Shown: piece after piece, positions 1 to 5,187 of the stretch
Position numbering within the stretch: position 1 is the stretch's first letter
Layout of the letters: the number at the start of each line of letters is the position of its first letter
Virus record (IMG/VR): IMGVR_UViG_3300046336_000091
Span: 1 to 58,672 of that record
DNA: 58,672 nt
Reading direction: 5' to 3' (one strand)
From: a virus
Made by a program: the position numbers and the translations under genes
Notes under the pieces: model-generated
Told to the model about the DNA's origin: nothing
The model's database searches: none
What the model saw: the letters and a program-made list of their open reading frames with translations, nothing else

Positions 1-749
1 TCAGGGAAACTGTAAAAAATGTAAGCAAATCCACCTTCCTCAATGGCGCTCATGTTCTCGAGCTCCACCAATGGGAGCTCTTTGCCCATGATTTCTAATT
101 GAGCTCTCGAATCGGTCAAGAAACGAATACGAAGAGGCACTGAATCTGCGTTGTACGCCGTTTGTTCTTTTGGAACAAACGCATACTGTGCAGACACAGA
201 ATAGCCCGTTAGAATGAAAAGAAATGCCACTGTAAGTACTTTCAACCCCTTCTTAGGGGGTTTCACCATCCATAATATAATTGTGATTAGCACCAATAGC
301 AAAACTGGGAACCAGCTACCATGCGAAGTACCAGAAGGTACTTCTATGATGTGACCATCAGCTTGAGCATTAGCTGAAACAAATAGGCTCATAGCTAAAG
401 CGCTAAGACCTATTTTTTTCAGGAACTTACTCTCATTAAACACACCATCGACAAATCCCACTACTGCAAACAAGCAGAGTGCAATCGTCAAAAATCCCAT
501 CATTCCAGTAGGGTCTGGATTAGGATGATGGACTGCTACAGTCTCTTGAGCCACAGCCAAGAATGGCATAGTTACAAGAGCCGAAATTGCCCTTGTTGTG
601 TGGCACCCTTTGCCCAATGCCGAAAAGCAAAGGGTCATGAAAACTGCTCCTGCAATAATGGAGCACGCTACGACTTCGGACATCGTAGCGAATAAAAGGC
701 AGACTACTGCCATTCCGAGGGTGGCCAATTGGCCTGTTTGTTTTGTCAT
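1..749 (-). CDS. Multi-pass membrane protein with signal-peptide-like segments (partial)
   Basis: The frame is open from an ATG at 749 down to the left edge, giving about 249 residues with the C-terminus missing. It is strongly hydrophobic. Three internal stretches, near residues 48-68, 108-129 and 164-188, each show basic residues, a hydrophobic core and an Ala-x-Ala-Gln or Ser-Ala-Gln end, like a Bacteroidota signal peptide. Further membrane segments lie near residues 8-45, 84-102 and 147-162. The visible end, about residues 189-249, is soluble in character. The start is supported by an A/T-rich leader resembling that of the leftward repressor gene. I do not recognise the family; a plain polytopic protein or a precursor cut by signal peptidase would both fit. 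The DNA contains several perfect hairpins (60-80, 160-180, 605-635, 666-690). Confidence 0.7.
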   Translation of the reverse strand, partial: MTKQTGQLATLGMAVVCLLFATMSEVVACSIIAGAVFMTLCFSALGKGCHTTRAISALVTMPFLAVAQETVAVHHPNPDPTGMMGFLTIALCLFAVVGFVDGVFNESKFLKKIGLSALAMSLFVSANAQADGHIIEVPSGTSHGSWFPVLLLVLITIILWMVKPPKKGLKVLTVAFLFILTGYSVSAQYAFVPKEQTAYNADSVPLRIRFLTDSRAQLEIMGKELPLVELENMSAIEEGGFAYIFYSFP

Positions 750-1016
750 TTTTAAAATGAAGTTTTTAAAGTAAAACTTAATCGGGGTAGTAGCCTAAGC
801 CACTACCCCAGAAAAGAAACTTTGTTCTCAATCACAAGAACAGATTCAACCTCCTAACTGGAGCGAGGAACCTGTTTTTCTTTAGTCTAAGCGTACTTCT
901 CTAACTTTCCGATACATTATAAGGGAGCATGAAAAGAAGTGCTTAGAAAGCAATTATTTTAAAAGGGAAAGGGAAGCTAATTCACAAATGAGAAAAGAAC
1001 CCAATCCCTAATATTG
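750..1016. other. Noncoding stretch with hairpins
   Basis: No convincing gene. It holds an inverted repeat GGGGTAGT/ACTACCCC at about 786-811, and a longer interrupted stem at 887-946 (CTAAGC, 2-nt bulge, ACTTCT against AGAAGTGCTTAG). Neither is followed by a T run on either strand, so these are not obvious intrinsic terminators. The stretch separates the leftward membrane-protein gene from the tRNA array and probably belongs to the leftward transcript. Confidence 0.5.
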
Positions 1017-1108
1017 TCGCATGTTTGGGACTCGAACCCAAATCTTTTCTCTATTGAAGAAGAACGTGTCACCTCCCTCTCTTATCAAGAGGCTACCACC
1101 GACATGCG
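1017..1108 (-). tRNA. Atypical tRNA-like gene, anticodon uncertain
   Basis: In leftward sense the acceptor arms CGCATGT and ACATGCG pair over seven bases, and the T arm TTGGG-TTCGAGT-CCCAA is canonical. The total is 92 nt. Between them the fold is odd. A hairpin CCTCT-TGATAAG-AGAGG sits where the D arm should be. A second stem TTCTT/GAGAA encloses an 8-nt loop CTTCAATA, followed by a normal 5-nt variable region. With U33 and a purine at 37 the second loop would give anticodon TCA, but this is not secure. An alternative is a long-variable-arm tRNA using the first hairpin as anticodon arm. Confidence 0.6.
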
Positions 1109-1231
1109 TAAAACTCGTTCTGGAATCTAAACACAACAAAAAATTCAGAACCAGAACGAGGTATCTTTCTCTAAGGGCGGCTCATTATAATTCGAGAACC
1201 CGAAGAGAAATTCCTTAATTTAGAAGAAGCT

Positions 1232-1273
1232 AAAAAACCGTGTTCAAGAAATAAGATTATTTCTCAAACACGG
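1232..1273 (-). terminator. Intrinsic terminator, leftward
   Basis: In leftward sense CCGTGTT continues into a stem of about 17 pairs with two G-U pairs, a 3-nt TCT loop, and a run of six T after the AACACGG arm. This is a textbook intrinsic terminator. It lies downstream of the tRNA at 1300-1372 and upstream of the one at 1017-1108, so it ends or attenuates transcription between these two genes. Confidence 0.8.
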
Positions 1274-1299
1274 AACCTAAGAACTTCATCTAAAACTTG

Positions 1300-1372
1300 T
1301 GGACAGTACGGGACTCGAACCCGTGTCTTATGGTTTTTATGCCATCCAGTTACCGCTACTTTACAACTGCCC
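1300..1372 (-). tRNA. tRNA with non-standard anticodon loop
   Basis: Leftward sense: acceptor GGGCAGT pairs with ACTGTCC (one G-U), the T arm ACGGG-TTCGAGT-CCCGT is perfect, and the length is 73 nt, as usual for a short-variable-arm tRNA. The anticodon arm pairs ATGG with CCAT around eight bases, CATAAAAA, instead of seven. TAA or AAA can be read as anticodon depending on register, so I assign no identity. The D arm is weakly paired. A functional tRNA is likely, a decayed one possible. Confidence 0.7.
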
Positions 1373-1638
1373 AATTTGACTACTTTTTTTAAGGGAACAT
1401 AGTCATACCCCACTAAATCTAAATCTAAATCTAATAAAATTTTTTGACCCGTAAAGGATTGAAACCTTTAGCCGATAATAAACCCAGTGACCAACTCTTT
1501 GATTCCCCCTTGTTCCCGAAGGAAGCTCGTGGAATGCTCGAATGGTGTACTTTATTTCGGTATGCCTATATTGTTCTTTGCATGCCATTCAACCTTGCGG
1601 AAGAAAGCGAAAGTAATAAATATAGATAACGGGTACTG
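1373..1638 (-). other. Structured noncoding stretch with a tRNA T-arm-like element
   Basis: A perfect T arm in leftward sense (AAAGG-TTTCAAT-CCTTT, 1453-1469) is followed by ACGGGTC (1446-1452). A six-of-seven partner for that acceptor lies only at 1629-1635, which would make a 190-nt tRNA-like RNA. Between them are nested inverted repeats, for example GGTATGC/GCATGCC at about 1560-1588. A short 6-bp direct repeat (AAATCT, about three copies) lies near 1417-1437. I see no credible protein here; this may be a tRNA carrying an insertion or a different structured RNA. Confidence 0.35.
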
Positions 1639-1711
1639 AGGAGAAGACGGGACTCGAACCCGTATAACCTGACTTTCAAGTCAGGTGCTCTACTAATTGA
1701 GCTACTTCTCC
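1639..1711 (-). tRNA. tRNA, Phe-like (GAA) by loop sequence, enlarged anticodon arm
   Basis: Acceptor GGAGAAG/CTTCTCC, D arm GCTC/GAGC with a GTA-containing loop, and T arm ACGGG-TTCGAGT-CCCGT are all canonical. The anticodon arm is CCTGAC-TTGAAA-GTCAGG: six pairs with six loop bases, or five pairs with eight, in place of the usual five plus seven. If TT precedes the anticodon it is GAA (Phe); shifting one base gives TGA. The short variable region argues against Ser. Confidence 0.8.
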
Positions 1712-1719
1712 ACCTCGGA

Positions 1720-2025
1720 TTAACCGAGCAATTCACCAGCCAAACGGCTGATGCTATTGATACGTTCCTTGTCAATACTGTAATAAATAAACTTGCCTTG
1801 GCGTTCCGTAGCAACAACACCTGCACGACGTAAAATAGCGAGGTGTTGCGAAGTAACTGATTGTTCCAAACGGAGTTTGGTGTACAATTCATTAACTGCC
1901 ATCTTTTCGTTTTCTTCTAACAGCTCGAGAATTTGCTGACGGACCTTGTGGTTCACAGCGCGAAGAACCAATAGCGCTTTACGGATGTTGGCGTAGTCTG
2001 CTACGCCTTTTTTAATATTTTTCAT
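1720..2025 (-). CDS. ArsR-family winged-helix transcriptional regulator
   Basis: The 101-residue product is one winged-helix domain. Helices near residues 14-40 lead into LEENEKMAVNELYTKL, then the recognition-helix region SVTSQHLAILRRAGVV, and a wing RQGKFIYYSI, the standard ArsR/SmtB order. The metal-binding CxC of ArsR sensors is absent, so it is probably not a metal sensor. The start follows an A/T-rich leader. It is the only recognisable transcription factor on the leftward arm and may control the divergent region. Within codons 5-13 lies a 7-bp hairpin which, read rightward, is followed by six T. Confidence 0.9.
   Translation of the reverse strand: MKNIKKGVADYANIRKALLVLRAVNHKVRQQILELLEENEKMAVNELYTKLRLEQSVTSQHLAILRRAGVVATERQGKFIYYSIDKERINSISRLAGELLG
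1990..2013 (+). terminator. Possible rightward terminator inside the regulator gene
   Basis: GGCGTAG-TCTG-CTACGCC is a perfect 7-bp stem with a 4-nt loop followed by TTTTTT on the plus strand. It lies inside the leftward regulator gene, near its 5' end, so rightward (antisense) transcription could stop here. On the leftward message the same hairpin sits about a dozen bases past the start codon and could affect translation. Confidence 0.5.
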
Positions 2026-2042
2026 TTTTAAATGAAATTTAA

Positions 2043-2062
2043 GTCTTGAGACATTTCAAGAC
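2043..2062 (-). other. Hairpin between tRNA 3' end and regulator gene
   Basis: A perfect 7-bp stem, GTCTTGA/TCAAGAC with a 6-nt loop, begins four bases beyond the 3' end of the tRNA at 2067-2139 and lies 18 bases before the regulator start codon. It is placed to act as a processing signal or to shield the 5' end of the regulator message. No T run follows, so I do not call it a terminator. Confidence 0.5.
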
Positions 2063-2066
2063 CAAG

Positions 2067-2139
2067 TGCGCCCTAAAGGAATCGAACCTTCTACCTCTTG
2101 CAAACCTAAGCAAGTGCTCTGCCATTGAGCTATGGACAC
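2067..2139 (-). tRNA. tRNA with 8-nt anticodon loop
   Basis: Leftward sense: acceptor GTGTCCA/AGGGCGC pairs with two G-U pairs and an A-A mismatch at the inner end, the D arm is GCTC/GAGC and the T arm GAAGG-TTCGATT-CCTTT. The anticodon arm is CTTGC-TTAGGTTT-GCAAG, five perfect pairs around eight bases. Reading U33 and a purine at 37 gives TAG (Leu); one base on gives AGG (Pro) with an unusual T at 37. The identity is left open. Confidence 0.75.
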
Positions 2140-2919
2140 AAAACCATCACGTAGAAACTAATCTACGTCCCAGACGCTTCTCTTTGAGAAATCAAAGAGA
2201 AGCTGTTTAATCCGAGCATTTCAACTCGGTATCTAACTTTTTTATTACATCTTATCCAGAAGGTTAATTACGCCTCCTGAATAAGATGCTCACTCTCTTT
2301 ACCAGTCTTTGCCAGAGATACTGGGATTCTACGTGCAATAGTAGGTAATACACTCCTTGCGGAGGAAAGGCTCCTTGCGGACACCAAGCACGAATAAGGA
2401 AAATCTATCCTTTAATAGCCCTGTTATTTAACAGGGAAATGTGGATTCGCACCACATTTAGAATCTTTCTACTCCAAGCCACTCCTATTCTATTAGATTG
2501 TTAGTGGTACTCGTAATTGGTACTTAATTTTTTAAGAGTGATTTAGCCGACCAATCAGCAAACCTTCACTCCGAGCCACTCTGTTTTTCAGTGGCAACTC
2601 TTCTTCGTAATCTCCTCTACTCCCATCTCCTCTAAACTCTACGCTTGCAATCGTAAAGAATAAAGTTGAATCAGCCTCTCGGCAATTAGAGAATCCTTCC
2701 CAGTCTCTCTCTGGGCTTCTTTCCGTTGCGTATACTACGGGTCATTTGTGGTTTAAGGCTTGAAGTTTTACCACAATTCGTTGGACTATGATTGTCCATA
2801 GCACCCTGCTTTCACCCTGCAGGTCGAGGCTCGATTGGTCGCCCTTGAATTAGGGCGAGCCTCTAATATTTAATTTCATTAAATTGAATATTATTCTCAC
2901 CAACATTGGTGAGACAAAG
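2140..2919 (-). ncRNA. Candidate large structured noncoding RNA between tRNAs
   Basis: About 780 bases without a credible reading frame, lying between two leftward tRNAs. Nearly all of it can be drawn as consecutive hairpins: CGTAGA/TCTACG (2150-2167), a perfect 11-bp stem with a 4-nt loop (2175-2200), ATCTTAT/ATAAGAT with inner pairs (2249-2288), CCCTGTTA/TAACAGGG (2419-2436), AAATGTGG/CCACATTT (2437-2459), GCCACT/AGTGGC (about 2575-2595), TTGTGG/CCACAA (about 2745-2775), GAGGCTCG/CGAGCCTC (2825-2862) and CTCACCA/TGGTGAG (2896-2913). Size, location and hairpin chain recall the large ornate RNAs (GOLLD, ROOL) known beside phage tRNA genes. That comparison is inference; I cannot match their consensus by eye. 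Strand is assumed from the flanking tRNAs. Confidence 0.45.
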
Positions 2920-2992
2920 TGGTAGTGAAAGGACTCGAACCCTCTTTCCCCTTCGTTTTATAACGAAGCGCTCACCCATGAGCTACACTACC
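2920..2992 (-). tRNA. tRNA with 8-nt anticodon loop
   Basis: Acceptor GGTAGTG/CACTACC is perfect and the D arm GCTC-ATGGGT-GAGC has a short loop. The anticodon arm is CTTCG-TTATAAAA-CGAAG, again with eight loop bases, so ATA or TAT could be the anticodon. The T arm pairs best as AGAGG/CCTTT around an 8-nt loop; a 7-nt loop needs two G-U pairs. It lies just downstream of the gene ending at 3010. Confidence 0.75.
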
Positions 2993-2996
2993 TTAT

Positions 2997-3034
2997 CCTT
3001 AATGCCGTATCAATGAATCAATACGGCATTAAGG
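2997..3034 (-). other. Long hairpin spanning the 3' end of a gene and the tRNA border
   Basis: CCTTAATGCCGTAT pairs perfectly over 14 bp with ATACGGCATTAAGG around a 10-nt loop that contains most of the stop codon of the gene at 3010-3687. The tRNA starts five bases further on in leftward sense. There is no T run, so RNA processing or message protection is more likely than termination. Confidence 0.6.
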
Positions 3035-3687
3035 TCAATTGCTGCCCATAATTTAGACCCGACAGCAAGGTCTCTTTCCTTAATGACTATATCTCTGAAA
3101 GAATAATAGTCATTAAGGTTTTTAACTTGGAACGCAAATGCATAGAGTAGCATCTGCGCCAGTAAATCCTCGGGTAAGATAAAACCCGAGAAGTATTTGT
3201 TCTCCACACGTGACGCTTTGGCATATTTGCCTTCAAAGTCATAGTGGCCTGCATTTGAGTATCTGTTCGCAACACATTGTTGCACATCAGATACTATATT
3301 CAAATGGATAGACCCAGAAGAGTCTATCTTGCATTGCCTCAACTGACGTGTGAAGCGTACGACCGAGGACACGAAGTCACTCGGTTTCAGTGTGGGAAAT
3401 AGCTGGACAAGTTCCAGCTCTCTCCCGACATAGGGATGAGTAGTATAACGGCTATGCTTAAAGCCGTTATATACGTGAAGTTTGGAGTGGTAATTGGTAT
3501 CCACTCGGGTTTCTTCCCCGAATTTATACTCCAGCTCAATTCCAACCTTGTCGATGCCCTTGAACAAGAGCCTGAAACAGGCATACATGGAAGGACTCCA
3601 TGATGCCTGATTCAAACCCTTACCCAAACCGCGAAACAGGGCAGCTATAAGCCACCCCATTTCGCGGGTTTTGTATTTTGTTCCCAT
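3010..3687 (-). CDS. Unknown protein, 225 aa
   Basis: I do not recognise the family. The product is basic, mixed in character, without a signal peptide or clear membrane segment; a hydrophobic stretch lies near residues 181-190. Its start overlaps the stop of the gene at 3687-4034 (TAATG), so the two are translationally coupled. The DNA is packed with perfect inverted repeats: 13 bp at 3078-3118, 7 bp at 3169-3190, an 8+6 bp hairpin at 3258-3295, 7 bp at 3307-3328 and 9-10 bp at 3444-3471. That density is far above chance for a gene this size and suggests selection on the RNA as well as the protein. Confidence 0.65.
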   Translation of the reverse strand: MGTKYKTREMGWLIAALFRGLGKGLNQASWSPSMYACFRLLFKGIDKVGIELEYKFGEETRVDTNYHSKLHVYNGFKHSRYTTHPYVGRELELVQLFPTLKPSDFVSSVVRFTRQLRQCKIDSSGSIHLNIVSDVQQCVANRYSNAGHYDFEGKYAKASRVENKYFSGFILPEDLLAQMLLYAFAFQVKNLNDYYSFRDIVIKERDLAVGSKLWAAIDLNAVLIH

Positions 3688-4034
3688 TAGAAAAGCAATG
3701 GAAATTTGTTTTTAATCTTCTGCTCCTCCGTAGAAGGAAGAGCGTTGAAGATTGAACGAAAATTGCTCGCATTCCAATTTGAGCAGCTTTGGGGATTGAT
3801 ACCGCCCTCTGCCAATTCGGACAGGATGCAGAATAGTCCGCCTGTTTTGCAGGCGCGCTCCCAATCGATACTGGGAATGTTAGTTGATTTGATAACGGTT
3901 TCAGCAACGGGGACAACTGGTACAACAGGAGCCGTCATAAGGGAAGCCAACATAGCCTTCCCTTCTTTCGTTGTGAGCTTCAATCCAGCAGCTCGTACAG
4001 CAGCCTTAGCTGCTTCGTTTGTCAATCCAGTCAT
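3687..4034 (-). CDS. Unknown protein, 115 aa
   Basis: The product begins with an Ala/Lys-rich helical segment (residues 5-32), then a Pro/Val-rich linker of PVVPVV type (36-46), then a short C-terminal region with two Cys. It overlaps the next leftward gene by TAATG, so the pair forms an operon. I see no known motif. The N-terminal AAKAAVRAAGLKLTTKEG could be a small helical DNA- or protein-binding element, but that is a guess. Hairpins include CGCCTG/CAGGCG at 3839-3855. Confidence 0.6.
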   Translation of the reverse strand: MTGLTNEAAKAAVRAAGLKLTTKEGKAMLASLMTAPVVPVVPVAETVIKSTNIPSIDWERACKTGGLFCILSELAEGGINPQSCSNWNASNFRSIFNALPSTEEQKIKNKFPLLF

Positions 4035-4289
4035 TGTTAGATGAGTTTTATGGATTCATGAGCATGCAATATCGCAGCTCACTTATTCTTGACCACGCAG
4101 AACAACTATGTTTTTTATGACATAACCCGCGTGGCAATTTCTTAGTCAGTCTCTTCAGCTATGGTAGACTAATTCCATAGGACAGCACGAAGGCTGTTTC
4201 GACTTTAACCGATAAAGAAATAAAAACTGGGGCTATCTAACGATACAGACAACCCCAGAACAAAAAATTTATTTCTTAACCAACTCATG
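4035..4289 (-). other. Noncoding stretch ahead of the two-gene operon
   Basis: No gene is seen. It contains CCACGC/GCGTGG (about 4092-4134) with inner complementary bases, and the leftward terminator described separately. It probably carries the promoter of the leftward operon 4034-3010, but I could not pick out a convincing TAnnTTTG box. Confidence 0.4.
4222..4258 (-). terminator. Intrinsic terminator, leftward
   Basis: In leftward sense CTGGGG pairs with CCCCAG around a loop with further weak pairs, followed by TTTTTA and more T-rich sequence. It sits about 30 bases downstream of the tRNA at 4290-4360 and would end that transcript before the operon starting at 4034. Confidence 0.65.
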
Positions 4290-4360
4290 CGAAGGGAATA
4301 GGACTCGAACCCTACTCTAACAGGACTAAACCTGTCGCGCACCCATTGCACTTCCCCTTC
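4290..4360 (-). tRNA. tRNA with unusual anticodon arm
   Basis: Acceptor GAAGGGG/TCCCTTC (one G-U), D arm GTGC/GCGC, and a T arm that pairs best as GTAGG/CCTAT around an 8-nt loop. The anticodon arm is either ACAGG-TTTAGT-CCTGT (5+6+5) or GACAG-GTTTAGTC-CTGTT (5+8+5). TTA, TAG or AGT can be read as anticodon depending on register; TTA would decode the stop UAA, so no identity is assigned. The length is 71 nt. Confidence 0.65.
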
Positions 4361-4470
4361 CTACTTAACATTGCACGGATTAATGACCGTGCTCAATTTG
4401 CCAATTCCGTTTCACTCCATTTGCCAATGAACGTGTGTTGCTAACCCTGCAACAAGGTTTCAAAAGAGAA

Positions 4471-4674
4471 CTACAATTGGCTCTCTACCGTCTCCACACT
4501 TAACATAACCGAAGCGGTTACGCCATTGTGGAGAAAAGTTCCCCAATAATGGGGCATGAAATCGTCACTTCCCAATCCGAAAACATCGCTGCCTTCTTCC
4601 TTGGTGCACTTAGTAGATAAATCTACGAGTGCAAGGGTTTTTACCCCAAAGTGGTTAAAATACACTTTTTTCAT
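4471..4674 (-). CDS. Small unknown protein, 67 aa
   Basis: The frame starts two bases after the 3' end of the tRNA-like gene at 4676-4784. If that RNA is processed, this message would be essentially leaderless. The product (MKKVYFNHFG...) has no recognised domain; it is moderately acidic with a hydrophobic, Trp-containing centre. A perfect hairpin CCCCA-ATAA-TGGGG lies inside. It could be a chance frame, but no other gene occupies the space. Confidence 0.4.
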   Translation of the reverse strand: MKKVYFNHFGVKTLALVDLSTKCTKEEGSDVFGLGSDDFMPHYWGTFLHNGVTASVMLSVETVESQL

Positions 4675-4675
4675 G

Positions 4676-4784
4676 ACAAGAACAAAGGAATCGAACCTTC
4701 ATGCTTAGAATTTACCTTACGTTCACTCCTCATTACGAGGCTTACTTGTAAGTGCTAAACACCCTACCCAATGTAGGATTCTTG
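4676..4784 (-). tRNA. tRNA-like gene with long extended central arm
   Basis: Acceptor CAAGAAT/GTTCTTG, D arm around CTAC/GTAG and T arm GAAGG-TTCGATT-CCTTT are all present, but the gene is 109 nt. In place of an anticodon arm, GTGTTTAG pairs with CTAAGCAT over eight bases (two wobble). An internal loop follows, then CTTAC/GTAAG and a terminal CCTC/GAGG hairpin. No standard 7-nt anticodon loop can be drawn. It may be a tRNA with an insertion or a tRNA mimic. Confidence 0.5.
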
Positions 4785-5187
4785 TTGTCTTATTGGCTGT
4801 TAAAAAATAAGATAATGTCTTAATCAGAGCTAACCAACACTCACTCTGATTAAGAACACTAAATTCACTCATTCTATACACCCTGTCAAATGACGTTATC
4901 TTGACAGACAGGCATGTACACGGTTGAGGGAAACCGTTATTTTTTTTAGCTTTAAATTTTGACCGTTCAAAAGAACACGCTTTGAGCCTAACAAACTGTT
5001 TTACTTCGCTCAAACGAAGAATCGTACACGCCAAGAAGCATACAATTGAAAACAATAATAAAATAAAAAAGAATTGGTTGCACATACAACAATAATTATT
5101 GCATGTGCAAACAATTGAACGGCTTTTTAAGGCATATTTGAGGTACAAATATTGCTATTTATACCTCAAAATACCTTAAACTTTTTC
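4785..5187. other. Noncoding stretch with five or more hairpins
   Basis: No credible gene. Structures in order: a perfect 12-bp stem TCTTAATCAGAG/CTCTGATTAAGA (4818-4855), CTGTCAA/TTGACAG (4883-4907), a rightward terminator (4920-4947), CTTCG/CGAAG near 5013-5030, an interrupted stem of about 19 bp (5072-5116) and an interrupted 14-bp stem (5137-5170). The last follows the gene ending at 5188 and is probably its leftward terminator or 3' stabiliser. Confidence 0.5.
4920..4947 (+). terminator. Rightward intrinsic terminator in the leftward arm
   Basis: ACGGTT-GAGGGA-AACCGT is followed by TATTTTTTTT on the plus strand. No rightward gene ends here, so its role would be to stop antisense transcription into the convergent leftward genes, or to end an unseen rightward small RNA. 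Confidence 0.6.

Noticed and set aside
1021-1629. Short frames on both strands at 1021-1218, 1403-1588 and 1444-1629
   Set aside because: They overlap tRNA or tRNA-like sequence and terminators, have no leader and show no protein-like pattern.
2419-2459. A further tRNA from the T-arm-like hairpin AAATGTGG/CCACATTT
   Set aside because: No acceptor partner lies within tRNA distance; it is better taken as part of the structured noncoding region.
4723-5148. A 141-codon leftward frame
   Set aside because: It runs through the tRNA-like gene, several hairpins and a terminator; composition is erratic, with many Cys and Phe from hairpin sequence.
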